A DNA stretch of 64,000 nucleotides from Prunella strophiata (taxonomy: Eukaryota > Chordata > Aves > Passeriformes > Prunellidae): NCBI GenBank assembly GCA_036583965.1, contig JAZBQD010000018.1:70573742-70637741 (forward strand), written 5' to 3'. This document shows positions 10,583 through 22,862 of this stretch, piece by piece; positions within the stretch are counted from its first letter, which is position 1; every line of letters starts with the position of its first letter. The notes below the pieces were generated by a model. The model worked only from the letters and a program-made list of their open reading frames with translations. It had not been told where the DNA came from and ran no database searches. The translations under genes were made by a program, and so were the position numbers.

Positions 10583-11600
10583 TCTGAAAAAAAGGATACT
10601 CTCGTACCCTGGAAAACATGCTAGTGATCTCCAAGGATATCTGGGCCTTAATTTGTAACAGCAAAGGCCTGAGCAAGGAAGAATAAAGAAGTAAAAAGTC
10701 ATTCTCTTCTTAATTTGTGGGCAAAGCAGCAAACTGCTGGACACATAGCAAGGATATCCTTTGCAGCAGGAAGGGTGAAAATTTCAGATGTTTCATTTTT
10801 AACAGAGTGAAAAAGACATGAGAATCTTGACAGTGTTTGGAGTTCTTGGGTAACTATTACCTTTGGTCTGTCTCCAGCAATATGATTGTGTCTGGACTTA
10901 CACAAATTGTTTTGAGTGAGGAAAGATGTCAACAGCTGAGAATTTATTATTAAAGAAAAAAAAAAAAAAAAAAAGGGAAAAAGATACTACTCACATTTTT
11001 CCCCCCAAAAGGGTGACCAGGGTTTAGGTGCAGCAATGCAAAGACACTCGGCAGACTGGGTGGAAATAGCCAGCTCACCATATTTAAATAGTTAATTTGT
11101 GTTTAGAAATTCAAATGTTACTTACCTGTCTGAGGGAGGTTCTCAATGGGAGCCTTCGTGATTTCTATGTGATTTACTGGGATAACGAAGGGTGTTGAGC
11201 AGATAGGAAAGAAAACATTCTAAAGAGTGGTTGGTTTTTTCTTGTCAGTCAATTATCTCTAGCAAACCATTGCTCAGAGATTTTGCCTTTTCTGCTTGAG
11301 GCCTCAAGAAGGAGCATGAAATCTTGGGTTTAGTTTAAAACTGCTGGGCTGGGCTGACCTGGTGTGAGTGATGAGAAATAGGTTGCAAATTCCTTGCAGG
11401 CTATACAGAAATGGAGGCACAGAAAGGCTATTTCTACACACATCTATATTCCTGGGACACAGACAACTGCCAGCACACCCTGAATCTGTGGATTCAAATA
11501 CCCAGTTTTTTCCCAAGGTGCTGCCAGAAAAGCCAGTCTTGCTCTGAGAGTCAGCCAGCTCTCAGGATACAGGCAGTGCATGACACTGCTCTCTGGATTG
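10578..11600. other. Intergenic sequence, no gene seen
   Basis: Non-repetitive DNA with one short A-rich tract (10955-10974). No open frame with recognisable homology, and no RNA gene. Confidence 0.4.
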
Positions 11601-11604
11601 TCAC

Positions 11605-12285
11605 TGTGGTAGGGTGACCCTGGCTGGACACCAGCTGCCTCCTAAAACTGCTCTCACTCCCCTCCTCAGCTGAACAGGGCAAGAAAATACAATGAAAGGC
11701 TTATTGTTGGGATAAGGGCAGGGAGAGATCAGTCGCCAGTTACTGTCATGGACAAAAGAGATGGAGAAAATCACTTTATTACCAATCAAACCAGAGTAGG
11801 GCAATGAGAAATAAACTCAAATCTTAAGTCACTTTTCCCCCCACCCCTCCTTCCTTCCCAGGCTCAATTTCCTTCATGATTCTCTCTCTCCTCCTTCCAA
11901 GGGGTGCAGGGGAACAGGGAATGGGGCTGTGCTCAGTCCATCACACATTGTCACTGTGCTCCTTCCTCCTCAGGGCTTGGTCTTCTCACACTCTGACCCT
12001 GCTCCAGCGTGGGCTTCCTGTGGGGGCACACCTCCTTCAGGCATCCCCATGCTCTGCCATGGGGTGTTCATGAGCTGCACATGGATCTCTGCACCCCATG
12101 CCCTCCATGGCTTCATCAGACATGGAGGAAAGCTCCAGCACCTCCTCACAGGAGCCACCCCCGAATCAAAGCCTGGTCACCCAAACCCAGCACAGTCACA
12201 CAGGTGCTGCCAGCACAAGTTGCTCCCACCAAGTGATGCCAAAAGGTTCCAGCCAGTGGAAGCATTTCTGGCATGGCTCTAAAAT
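11605..12285 (-). mobile_element. ERVL-like LTR fragment
   Basis: The plus strand reads as the complement of a common avian ERVL-type LTR. Landmarks are GGACACCAGCTGCCTCC, CACTCCCCTCCTCAGCTGAA, CAGTTACTGTCATGGAC, and a run of CTCCAGCGTGGGCTTCC and GCATCCCCATGCTCTGCCATGG-like segments. The exact ends and any target duplication are not clear. No internal retroviral coding sequence accompanies it. Confidence 0.55.
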
Positions 12286-12289
12286 GCCG

Positions 12290-12700
12290 CATAGATTAGC
12301 CAGATATAGCCAGCTCAGGGCTGGGGTTGGTATCTGCTGTCAAATCTTACCCCCATCCTCTACTGTGTGTCTCCTCGCATCTGTTTGTGTTCACTTGCAG
12401 TTATCAGTGATAACAGTACTTACATTTTCACAACATCTGCTCCCCACTTTCTTGCCAAACGTAGCTCTCTGTTGCACAAAAGACAGAAAGTAAAAACATT
12501 GTGTAAGGGTGCAAATAAACTTGGAGAAATTGTTCCCATCCTAGATATGAGTTGAATTTCTCTTCAGTGGTGTCGGATTTAGCGAACTGCTTCTGTGCGC
12601 AACAGTTTATGTGGGTATTTATCCAGCTAGGTGGACAAAGCACAAGATGCCATCCATCCTTGCATCTCTCCCCACCCTTTTCCCCACAGCAGTTCCTTAA
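12290..12700. other. Intergenic sequence, no gene seen
   Basis: Unique DNA between the LTR fragment and the next CR1 piece. Nothing recognised. Confidence 0.4.
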
Positions 12701-12707
12701 AAGTCAT

Positions 12708-12890
12708 GGAATTGCAGAATCACAAAATGGTTTGGGTTGGAAAGGACCTCAAAGCTCGTCACATTCTAACCCCCTGCCATGGGCAAGACACCGCCCCATA
12801 GAGCAGATTCCTCTGAGTCCTGTCCAAGCTAGCCTTGAACACTTCCAGGGATAGGGCAGCCACAACTTTCCTGGGCAGCCTGGGAAATTA
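12708..12890 (-). mobile_element. CR1 LINE 3' end fragment
   Basis: GAATCACAAAATGGTTTGGG, CCCCTGCCATGGGCAAGACA and CCTTGAACACTTCCAGGGAT mark the reverse-complement CR1 3' end. Confidence 0.85.
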
Positions 12891-12894
12891 GCAA

Positions 12895-13305
12895 TTCAAA
12901 AGTTTTTTGCAGTTGGGGAATCAAAAGGTTTTCTACCAGATAACTGGAATTGTTAGATCTGTGCAGTGGTTGATGTTTGGGTTTTTTTATCAAGCAAACT
13001 TTAAATCACTTTAAAAAAGAGTTGAGAGGGGTCATCCAGTGAATGAGAACAGGAAGAGTTCTGACATCACAATAAACCAGCAGCCCACCTAACAGAGTGT
13101 TCATCAGCTGTCTGTGGCAAATCTCAAATACTTGGGAGAAGAGTAACATCTGTGAGTCTTGCACAAGAGAAGAAATAGTTTCCTAACCCTGTTAGTGATC
13201 ACACTGTCCTCCCTGGCACTGTCTGTATCAAATATTAGCTGCAGGAGATAATTATTGTTATATTAACTTTAATCTGTTGCATTTTAACATGCAAAAAATG
13301 TTCCA
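12895..13305. other. Intergenic sequence, no gene seen
   Basis: AT-rich unique sequence, no feature recognised. Confidence 0.4.
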
Positions 13306-13309
13306 AAAT

Positions 13310-13412
13310 GGTTTTGGGTTTTTGTTTTGTTTTGGTTTTGGGTTGGTTTTTGTTTGTTTGTTTGTTTTTTGGGTTTTTGTCTGTTTGTTTGTTTGTTTGT
13401 TTGTGTTTTTGG

Positions 13413-13464
<52 letters not shown>

Positions 13465-13530
13465 GGTTGCCCTGGTTTGGTTTTGGTTTTGTTTGAGGCT
13501 TTTGGTTTGGTTTGGTTTGGGTTAGGTTTT
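13310..13530. repeat. Compound GT-rich microsatellite including (GTT)18
   Basis: A run of TTTG/TTTTGG-type repeats surrounds a pure GTT block at 13412-13465 (18 triplets). All frames give homopolymer-like peptides (poly-Q on the minus strand), which are translation artefacts of the repeat. Confidence 0.9.
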
Positions 13531-13837
13531 TTTTATTCACAGGCAACTTGCTGACATGAAATATTGTTTGGAAGGAGAGGAGTTAGGTGATTTTTATTTC
13601 AAAAGACAAAAATATTTCATAATAGATGTACTAGAATGGTTAAAACACCCTTTCCTGGAAACAGGCACAGCAGGACAATGGTGTTTTTGGAAACTCCACA
13701 TAGGGAGAGGATTGCCTGGAAGGATGGAAAAGCCCTGCTTATCACAGCTAAAAACATATAATCAGAGCAACACTTCAGTGACTGATCTCTGCTCTCTGGT
13801 GACCAGGGACAGGACCAAAGGGAATGGCTGAAGCTGT

Positions 13838-14088
13838 GTCACAGAAGGTTTAGGTGAATATTAGGAAAAGATTCTTCTCCCAGAGGGTGGTCAGATACTG
13901 AACAGGCTCCCCAGAATTTGTGGAGGCCCCACGGCTGCCAGAGCCCAGGAGCTTTTGGACAATGCTCTCAGGCACAGATTGGGGTTGGTGGGGTGTCCTG
14001 TGCAGAGCCAGGAGTTGGACTTGATGATCCTTGTGGGTCCTTTCCCACTCAGGCTACTCTATCCATGATATTCTATGACTCGCACAAC
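13838..14088 (+). mobile_element. CR1 LINE 3' end fragment
   Basis: GATTCTTCTCCCAGAGGGTG, CAGGAGTTGGACTTGATGAT and CTTTCCCACTCAGGCTACTC, ending in GATATTCTATGA, mark a CR1 subfamily distinct from the GGTGTCCCTGCCCATGG type. Confidence 0.8.
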
Positions 14089-14089
14089 T

Positions 14090-15030
14090 TTATGCAGTAT
14101 GTGAAATAAATAACCAACTCAACAACCGTTTCCATGGACATTGATTTTAGACAACTATAAACAAGTACAACAAGCAAGTACCACCAGCACTGAATTAGGT
14201 CTGGAATGAGGAGTTACACTCACCTCTGTTCACTCTTGCTGCCAAACATTTATGGCCCCATCTGTTGTCATCATGTGTGCAGTTGAATCCATATTTACTC
14301 AGCACATATTTGCTCCATATATAAGCCAAGTTACTACCCACTTCATATGCCCAATGACAGGATAGCCGGACATGCTAATTAATGAATTGGCCTCTGGGGT
14401 GAAATTATGTCTGCATTAAGATTTGCATTGATACTAATAAGGTCAGGACATCATTGCTGATGGCTGAGTCATGGCTGAGCTGGGTATCACAGACATGTAA
14501 ACAGTGGATCTGCCCTAGGAGGCTGGTTCACTGGTATGTTTATCAAAATGAATCGAGTCATGGTGAAATCAGAGATCAAAAATCACATGAAACCACAAGC
14601 ATAATGCTGCATTGTACAAGCTTTTTATCTGCTGCTGAGATGAGCTCACAGGAGTCCTGAACTTCACAAATAACTCCCTAGCCAAGGGCCTAGAATCAAC
14701 TCTTTCCAATTATCTTGTAACCTAGCATCACCATTTTTTCTACTCCTCACCCAACCTGCTATTTCCACCCATTATAACCTCTGTAACCTCTGCCCACATT
14801 CCCAAATCCTCAGCACCTTGCACCCTGTCTCTTCTGTTGAAGGTCCTTCCATTTTCCCCAAAACTTCTCCTTCCTTCACCTCTGAGTTTTTCACCTCCAC
14901 AGCACCAGTGAAGTCTGAATCCGAACACAATCGTGCCTGGACCAAAATGTATTCACTCAAGATGCTTGTTTGCTGCTTGTGGAGGTGCAGTTAGGCAACT
15001 CTACATGTAAAAACTGCCACGTGGTATTAT
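14090..15030. other. Intergenic sequence, no gene seen
   Basis: Unique AT-rich DNA. The minus-strand frames around 14740-14960 have no domain I recognise and no splice context. Confidence 0.4.
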
Positions 15031-15034
15031 CCTA

Positions 15035-15425
15035 AAATCCCAGAATGACTTAGGTTGAAAGGAACCTTAAAGACCATCTTGTTCCACCCCCTGCCATGGG
15101 TGGGGCCACTGGACCAGATTGCTCCAAGCCCTGTCCAACCTGGCCTTGAACGCTCTCAGGGATGGGGCAGACATCTTCTCTGGGCACCCTGTGCCAGGGC
15201 CTCACCACCCTTACAGGGAAGAGTATTTGCTAATATCTACTCTAACCTGCCCTCTGGCAGTGGAAGTCATTCCTCCTTGTCCTGTCATTCCAGGCCCTTT
15301 TTCAAGGTTTCTCTCCAGCTCTCTGGTAACCCCTTTGGACACTGGAAGGTGCTCAAAGGTCTCCCTGAAGCCTTCTCTTCTCCATGCTGAACAGCCCCAA
15401 TTCTTCCTTCAAAACACAGGGTCAT
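15035..15425 (-). mobile_element. CR1 LINE 3' fragment
   Basis: About 390 bp of reverse-complement CR1: CCCTGCCATGGGTGGGGCCA, GATTGCTCCAAGCCCTGTCC and CCTGTGCCAGGGCCTCACC. It continues into the more 5' segment with AGGTGCTCAAAGGTCTCCCT. Confidence 0.85.
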
Positions 15426-15429
15426 TTGA

Positions 15430-16135
15430 AGGACTTGTTTAATATTTTCTTTTTTACTCTCCAGACTTCCTGCAAAAAACTCACCCTTGTTTTGTTTTGG
15501 TTCCCTTGATCCTGTCCCAGACCTTGCATTGGCACAAGTCCCCCTCATACCAAAGAGCTTTTCCACCCAAGTTCCCAAGCTGATACAAATGTCAGAACGG
15601 CAGGAGTAGGCACAGAAACCCTCTATTTTCTACCCACCCAACTGGAAATCCTGCTATGAGCATGTTTGACTATACAAATCCAATTATTAAACACATTTAG
15701 GTATAAATTCAGAGTTTGCTAGAGGTCTAGATTGATCTCTCTTTTTTCTTTATTTAGATGTGGATGGCCAAAGGTCCTTTGAAAAAGTGCTTAATAAGGG
15801 CAGAAATACAGTAACTCAAGTGCTGCCAGGAACAAAGGTCTGAGAGATTTGCAGGCACAATAATGTTGAGTAGCAGAATAATAACTACATCTGCACAGTT
15901 GCTTTAGATTTTTAGGACAGGGGTAAACTATTAATAAAACTTTGTTGAAGCACAGAAATTGGGAGAGAAAATGAACAACAGCGCACTCTTCCTAAGCTGT
16001 TGAGGACACGGTGGTTAGTGAGACTGTGAAAACGTCATCTGGACTTGGGTTATGTGCAGGGCCCCTGGGAGAACTCTAAAGATTACAAAAGTTTGGGATT
16101 TGGTTTTCCATGTAATTCAAAATAAACAGTATTTC
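15430..16135. other. Intergenic sequence, no gene seen
   Basis: AT-rich, non-repetitive DNA, nothing recognised. Confidence 0.4.
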
Positions 16136-16137
16136 AC

Positions 16138-16185
16138 TGGATCATAGAATGTTTTAACTTGGAAGGGACATTAAAGATCATATGT
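16138..16185 (-). mobile_element. CR1 LINE terminal fragment (very short)
   Basis: Only ATCATAGAATGTTTTAACTT and GGAAGGGACATTAAAGATCA of a CR1 end remain. Confidence 0.55.
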
Positions 16186-16928
16186 AAAGATAAATATCAT
16201 AAAGATCATCTCAGCGGCCAAGTTACTTGCAGTGTATCTGCTCTGTCTCTTTCTTGTAGATTTTCTATTTTGTGGTCATGTCTTAACAGAGTTTCATGGA
16301 ATTCATTTATCTCCATCTGATTTTAAGGGAAGGATGTATAGGCTCTGAAGAACAGCATTTGATGCCCTCAAATTGGGTAACTATGAAACCAAGGTATCTG
16401 TTTGGGAAAATGTTGATTTATATAGACCAGGTACTAAAGCTAGGGCCAGACCTGGGAAGAGTGGCTCCCAGCCCAGAGCCATAATCTCTGTATAAACCGC
16501 TCCTCCAAAGTCCTGGCATATTCTGAGATAACCTCCACTTTAACAATGAAAATCAAAGTATTATATAAACAAAGAGGGAAAAGGGAAAAAAAACTCAAAG
16601 AACTTGCGTGTCTTGGGAACAGAAAAATAATTTCTGCGAGCAATCTCTGACAGATATTTTTGAAAACTAATACAGAATAGTAAATTTGCTGCAAAGAAAA
16701 AGCCAACTACATGCTCAAATTATGATATTTATAAAAAGAAAGGCTGTGTTTGCAAGCAACTCTTCTGCTCAGACGAATCATCCAGGTCTAGCCTGCTCTC
16801 CGGAAGGAGCATGTTAACTACATCAGCCTTTTTTTCAAGCATGGAGCAAAGTCCCAAGTGTAGCAAGTAATTGAAAGATCGTTGACCAACAATAGCAAGT
16901 TAGATGCAGTCGGGGAGAGCCTGAATGC

Positions 16929-16975
16929 TGTATAAACGGCTCGGTCTCCCTCCTTCCTTCCAACACAGAGCCCAG
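16929..16975 (+). promoter_or_regulatory. Candidate TATA promoter, downstream gene unknown
   Basis: A clean TATAAA box (16931-16936, in GCTGTATAAACGGC) is followed 20-35 bases later by a pyrimidine-rich initiator-like tract (CTCCCTCCTTCCTTCCAACA). The sequence around it is not a recognised repeat. A plus-strand frame begins at 17010 but has no recognisable domain, so the call rests on motif spacing alone. Confidence 0.25.
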
Positions 16976-16979
16976 CAAG

Positions 16980-18465
16980 AGGATATCAAAAGGCATTCAG
17001 AGTCATAATGTGACCCTCCCCACAATCAGCTCAGGGAAGGAGCTGAAAAGAGAGGAGGTGCCAGCATTATTCAGGGCGTTCCTGGGAGGAAAAAGGGGAG
17101 GCAAGACAAAACCAACCCCCAAACAAAACAGCGAAGACAAGCTGCACATTGTTCAGGGCCACTCTAGACATTATGCGTTTCTCACGGAGAAGCATCTCTG
17201 CCATTTCTGATCTCAGTGCCTCCCTGCTCTGATGTCAGGGCTGGGGAGTGCAGCTGGTGCCCGTGGTGGTTTGGTAGAGCAAGAGCCCTGGCAGTCCCAC
17301 AATGGGTGCAAGACTCACCCTGTTAACACCATCCCGAGGGTACAGACAGGCAGGCAGATGGTGCCACATATGTCTGAGGAGGTCTCGCCTCCCCTAGAGA
17401 GATTTACTGACAAGGAAGAGAAGGAAGGGAAGGACATGCTATTGGATTCATGCTTCCCCATCCTCTCCTCTTCCCCAACTCATTTGCAGAGGCTCCAGAA
17501 GCGCAACACTTCCTTGCCTCAGCCCTTTCTGTTGGGAGTTGAGCAGTGCTGCCCAACCCTCTCCGACGCAGTTACAAGGAAACATGATTGCTGCCCTTGA
17601 CTTGCAGCCTAGCACTAGCTGACTCACATATCTGGGGTGGAAACACCTTCCCCAGTCAGCCCCTGGTAGCGCCATTCCCTTGGCATTTTTTACTTCCTGG
17701 GAACAGGCACGGCCCCATCAGAGGGACTATGGGGAGTCAGGCACCGCTCCAGGGATGCAGGTGTGTTTCCAGCTGCAGCACAGACAGACCCTGTACAATA
17801 CCCAACCTCTGCTGGGTGCAATTCCACCACCAATTCTCTCTCCTTTGGCTCACATATCAAGTTGCTTCCTCCCAGCTCTTGGGAGAGATGTCAGAATGGT
17901 ATTCACTCTCTGGGAGAAGATCTGAGCTCCATTTTCTCAGCTGCTTGAAGCCTTAACCACCTTCCCTGGCTACAGCCAGGGAAACAGCAGTGGCAGGAGA
18001 CACCAACCTTGGGCTCCAGGGCTGTTTTGGTGACTGTCAGAAATCTCTGCTGGAATGTATAGCTTCTTGCCAGGGGATGAAGCAGGGCTGGCTGAGGTTA
18101 CTTGGGCACCCACCTCTTGGCTTAAGCCAACAAGACAGCGTGTCTCAGGAGAGCCACTCGTGACAAAGACCTGATGGCTGTACGTGAAAACATGCTGTTG
18201 AAAAGCCAGTCAGTGCAAAGTCCTTTCTATGGTTGACTCCTCAGTGTTCCTGATGAAAACAGCCTCAAGCCTCAGGGCTCCACATCTCCAGCTCCACAGA
18301 GCTCGGGCTGATGGCCTTTCAGTGTAGTGCTGTGCTGCTGGTCTACCAGCTCTCCATTAGCTCTCAAGCAGGACTGGAAGGAGCTATTGGAAACATGACT
18401 TCATGCTGTAGAAAAGAGAAACCATTAAAAAGTTACAGACTCTGAAATCATGTCCAGAAAAGGGA
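16980..18465. other. Intergenic sequence, no gene confirmed
   Basis: Unique, moderately GC-rich DNA. Several overlapping frames of 60-120 codons in both strands show no domain or mutual consistency. I see no good exon flanked by both splice sites. Confidence 0.4.
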
Positions 18466-18469
18466 AGAA

Positions 18470-18895
18470 AGCTGGGGAAGGGTCTGGAGCATGTGTGATA
18501 TGAAGCAGCTGAGGGAGCTGGGAAAGGGGCTCAGCCTGGACAGAAGGAGGCTCAGGGGGCACCTTCTCACTCTCTGCAACTCCCCGATACGAGGGTGCAG
18601 CCAAGTTGGGGTTGGGCTCCTCTCCCAAATAACAAGTGACAGAACAAGAAAAAGTGACCTCAAGTTGTGCCAGGGGAGGTACAGGTTGGATATTAGGAAA
18701 ATTTTCTTTATGGAAAGAGTTGTTCAGCCCTAGCACAGGCTGCCCAGGGCAGGGTAGAGTATCCATCCCTGGAGGCATTTAAAAGACATGTGCATGTTGC
18801 ACTTGGAGACCTGGGTGGTGGCCCTGGCATTGCTGGGGTAGCAGTTGGACTCAATTGTCTTAGACTACTTTTCCAATCTTAGGGACTCTGTTATG
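18470..18895 (+). mobile_element. CR1 LINE 3' fragment
   Basis: GGAAAGGGGCTCAGCCTGGA, CAGGTTGGATATTAGGAAAA and CATCCCTGGAGGCATTTAAA lead to the ACTCAATTGTCTTAGACTA end. It is the same subfamily and length class as the copy at 4440. Confidence 0.85.
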
Positions 18896-18899
18896 TTAT

Positions 18900-19360
18900 A
18901 TGACAGCACAAATACCCTCATCCTGACATTTGCAAGAAGAGAAATGCCTGAATGTAAGATTTGGGCTCTACTCCATCAGTAGCACGTTGCTTCTCAAAGG
19001 TTATTGTTTTTCATACAAACCCCTCAGTGGTGATGCCCCAGAAGTTTCTTGCACCTTGCTTGCTCACAGCCAGAATTACACTAGAGGCTGTTGTGCAGAA
19101 GTGCACTGAAAGTATATGTTCATGACTGAGGAATGGGAATTATGTGTTACATTATGTTGTTTTGCATTTCATATACTTCATCCTCGAGATACCTTGCAAA
19201 CTGCACAGCACACTAGTACCTAAAAAGCTCTATAAAGTACCTATAAAGCTCTAGGATTTGGAGCATTGCCTGCCCAGCTCTGGAAGAGCTTGCCTGAAGG
19301 GAGCTCCAGCTTCATACCAGTCAAATACCATCAGCTATAGGAGAGCTGCTCCTTTTTCAT
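18900..19360. other. Intergenic sequence, no gene seen
   Basis: AT-rich unique sequence. A 13-base motif (CTCTATAAAGTAC and a close variant) occurs twice at about 19229-19255. Confidence 0.35.
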
Positions 19361-19364
19361 GGTA

Positions 19365-19600
19365 TGGTACTTCAGCTCTACTCTGGAGACAGGCTGCAAG
19401 AGTTGGGATTGTTCAACCTGGAGATGAGAAAACTCCAAGGACACCTTTGAGGCACCTCCAGTGCCTGGAGATACTGAAGAACCATCTGGATGGAATCCTG
19501 TGCCATGTACTCTATGATGTCCCTTTTTGGACAGGGAAGGTGGATCAGATGACCCACTGTGGTCGCCTCCAACCTCACCAATTCCAAATATTCTGTGAAT
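19365..19600 (+). mobile_element. Older CR1 LINE fragment
   Basis: GTTGGGATTGTTCAACCTGG, CTCCAGTGCCTGGAGATACT and the end segment GATCAGATGACCCACTGTGG with CTCCAACCTCACCAATTCC identify a diverged CR1 copy. A younger CR1 piece follows directly. Confidence 0.7.
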
Positions 19601-19604
19601 AAAG

Positions 19605-19890
19605 GGGCTCCAAGAGAGCTGAAGTGGGACTTTGAAAAATGGCCTGGAGTGACAGAAAAGGGGGAACAGATTCCCACTGCCAGTAGAGCAGGTTATATGG
19701 GATATTAGGAAGAAATTGCCCACAGAAGCTTTTGCTGCCTCATCCCTGGAAATGTTTAAGGCCAGGCTGGATGGGGCTTGGAGTAACCTGGTCTAGTGGA
19801 AGATGTCCCTGCCCATGGCAGGAGGTGGAATGAGATGGTCTTTAAGGGCCCTTCCAATCCAAACCATTCTGTTATTGTATTATTCTATAA
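19605..19890 (+). mobile_element. CR1 LINE 3' end fragment
   Basis: GGGCTCCAAGAGAGCTGAAG, GGCCAGGCTGGATGGGGCTT and AGATGTCCCTGCCCATGGCA end in CCATTCTGTTATTG. It lies immediately downstream of the older copy in the same orientation. Confidence 0.85.
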
Positions 19891-19894
19891 GTAA

Positions 19895-22270
19895 AATTAG
19901 TACTGGAGCAGCAGCATTCAGCACAAAGAGTGACCTGGGCAGGCTGGCTTCCCTGGATGAAGTTATGCTGGTTTAAATCAACTTAGTAACTGGCTGGGGA
20001 CTGTGTTGGTAGAACATATGCAAACCCTGTTGTTCAGCCACCTTGGGCTAAATTAGTTTCCTTAGCCATGAAATCTCTGGGATACAGAGCCTCACATTTA
20101 TAGAAATTTTATGAAACTACACTTTATCCAAATTTTTATACATGGATTCATCATTAAGAGAATGACTGGTCTGGCTGACTTCCATGGGAGGGGATGGATG
20201 TGTAGTTAAACTGGTGCCTGCAGCTGAAGAAGAGAGGAATTTCCCCATGGGCTGGTCTGTGGCCTGTTGAAACAGCACGAAAGGAACTTGGGTTTTAGAT
20301 TATATCAACATATTTTGCTTCCTCCTATCGTGACAGGCCAAACCAGTAAAGAGTTGCAGATTTTATATTGAAACCAGTTCTCCAAACACCTCTCCAAAAT
20401 AGTTGGGCAAAGTATAATTGGGATAATAGAGCCCAGGATAATAACAGTGTTGTAGCAGGTATTTTGCTAGAGGTTGCATGAATAGCACTGGAGAGTAGGA
20501 AATGCCTAAAAGAGGGGGATGGACATACAGAGAACACACAAAATACAGGGGTGAATTCTTATGGATGAAGATGAAAGCAGATGAAAGCAGAACTGTGGAA
20601 TCACAAAAAAATTGAAGTTGGAAGAAATCTCCCCTTCCAACTCTCTCCTCTTCCACCAAGCAGCTCAAACCACCTTGGAGAAATATTTGAGGCTTGAAGA
20701 TAGATGACTAGTCAGCACCTCTGAGCATTAAATCAAGATTAATAGTTTCATGCAACTTAACTGCAGTACGGCTGCAGATGCCTACATATTAACAGGGTTT
20801 AACAGGGGATTAAACCAATTTCAGGAGTAAAAGAACCTTGGAAGCGTGTTTGTTCCTCCCTTGGGAGAGACAGTGTAACTTCATCAGGAGGAGTACCACC
20901 AGGACATGGTTTTGGGTGGCACAGAGGGGAGGAACAAACTTCTTGGAGCAGACCCGCAGCAGCCTTTGTCCCACTGGGTGAGTCATTGCAAAATCTGGGT
21001 GCCAGGGTAGAGGGGTCATCAGGAAAGGGAGAGAGAGAAGTGAAGAGTAGGAAACAGATGCTACCATACAACTGTTTTGTGTAGGATTTATAGCAGTTCA
21101 TGGAGTCAGAGGCAAGAAGGGACCATCAGCTCCTGGAGGCTGACTTCCTGTTTTTTGGTTCCATCCTGTTGCCTTGGGTGCAGACTGTACTCCTACGCCA
21201 TTCACAGTCCCAGCAGACTCACATTTCTGGGCTCCCAGGTTGTGCTGGAAAAGCCCCACTCGGTGGCACAGTTTGGGGTGATGGCTACTGCAATTTGAGC
21301 CCTGTGCAGCTGTTCAAGGAAGCAGAACATTTGGCTCAAGAAGGAGATTGCTGTGGAATCCCTTGGGAGGAAACAGTCTTTCATTATAATCCAGAAAGGT
21401 CTGGAGGGCTGGATTTCTTTTTTTTTTTTTTTTTTTTTTTCCAGTTTAAATAAATGTGGCTTAAATGTAAAATGTTGTGATCTGTGAAATAAATATGGAA
21501 AAGATTTTTGACATTCCTTGCACTGCTTTGAGCTCTCCTCAGCATGATTGTGTGAGTGTCCAGTCTGAGTAAAGACAGACAAGGAGGAAAGGTGGGAGGC
21601 AAAGGAATGGGAAAAAAAACACCTCCAATTCAGCACAACTGCAAGTGCAGGTTCACAGCTATTGGGAGATGACAAGACACCTGCCAAAATAAGAAATGCT
21701 GGTTTCGAAAGAGTGGAACTGTCTTGTGCAGACTCTGCTGAAAGGATCTACCCTGAGCACACAAAACTGGCTGCTGCTGTGTTTGAGAATGCAGGCTGAA
21801 AACAGCAGGCTCTTCCGCAATGAGACACGCCCCAGGGGTGTCTTTATAACAGGATTGTGTGTTTTAGAAATAACATTGGATAGAAGCATTATCTGGGAAT
21901 CTGAGTCAGCTTGTGTTTGGTACTGGCAGATAAAAATACAAATAAGCACATGGAATAATAGCCACCTTGAAGGAACAGCCTTAGCTGCTGATATGGCCAA
22001 CATGTTTGCTAACGATGTGCAGAGATTGGCATTGGAAGTCGTTGTAGTTAAGTCCTGAACAGTCAGTGAGAGGCAGGAAAATGCATTCCTTGGCTGAACT
22101 GTGCTCCAGCAATGAGGAAGTGGTGAGGGCCTTTCTGGAGCCTCAAACACCATCCTTGCTCCAGGCCAGAAGTGCTGCATGGGCTACGGGTTACTCTGTA
22201 TTTTATGGATAGCATTGCCTCTGTCCCCTCTGTCACCTCAGGTAGGCCTGTGAAACTGGCAGCAACTGGA
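19895..22270. other. Intergenic sequence, no gene confirmed
   Basis: Mostly unique DNA with a poly(T) tract (21418-21440) and a possible, very diverged minus-strand CR1 remnant near 20595-20690. A minus-strand frame of 173 codons (21659-22180) has no recognisable domain. Confidence 0.4.
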
Positions 22271-22274
22271 AGAT

Positions 22275-22492
22275 GCTTAGATGAGATTTCAGGAAGAAAT
22301 TCTTCCCTGTGAGGGAGGTAAGGCACTAGTACAGGCTGCCCAGAGAAGCTGTGGTTTCTCCATCCATGGGAGTGTTCAAGGCCTGGTTGAAGCAATCTGG
22401 TCTAGTGGAAGGTGTCCCTCCCTGCCCATGGCAGGGGATTGGAATGAGTGTGTTTTCATGCCGTTTCACTCCAACCCATACTGTGATTATGT
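22275..22492 (+). mobile_element. CR1 LINE 3' end fragment
   Basis: GAAATTCTTCCCTGTGAGGG, GTACAGGCTGCCCAGAGAAG and GGTGTCCCTCCCTGCCCATG with the CATACTGTGATTATG end. Confidence 0.85.
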
Positions 22493-22529
22493 CTTCTTCA
22501 GAGGTTTTTTCTATAGTCAGTAGAGAGTT

Positions 22530-22645
22530 GATCACAAGTCTGGGGTCTCTCTCCTATATGGAAAGGAACTTGCAATTGTTCAGCCTGGAGAAGAGAAGGC
22601 TCCAGGGAGACCTTATTGCAACCTGTCAGTACTTCTAAGGGGGCC
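22530..22645 (+). mobile_element. CR1 LINE internal fragment
   Basis: AATTGTTCAGCCTGGAGAAG, AGAAGGCTCCAGGGAGACCT and ACCTGTCAGTACTTCTAAGG correspond to a CR1 region 5' of the usual terminal piece. The 3' end is missing. Confidence 0.7.
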
Positions 22646-22862
22646 TGTAAGAAAGATGTACAAAACAAACGTTCAAAGCAAATTTTGTCTTTGAAACAGG
22701 AAATCAAAACTGTGCCATGCTTTGGTCTGCAGATGAGTATGAGTGGGATCCAATTATCTCTTTCATTTGGAAAGCCTTTAAAGACCCAGGAGAGAGTAGA
22801 CACCACAGGGCTGCAGATAGACATGTACAGCAGCTCAAAAATATCTGTGGATTTCTGCAGTT

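Noticed and set aside
13235..13546. Minus-strand poly-Gln frame
   Set aside because: Translation of the (GTT)18 microsatellite.
20595..20690. Possible minus-strand CR1 remnant
   Set aside because: Only a short terminal-like stretch is similar; too diverged to list as a separate element.
21659..22180. 173-codon minus-strand frame
   Set aside because: No domain, no splice context and no consistent codon pattern.
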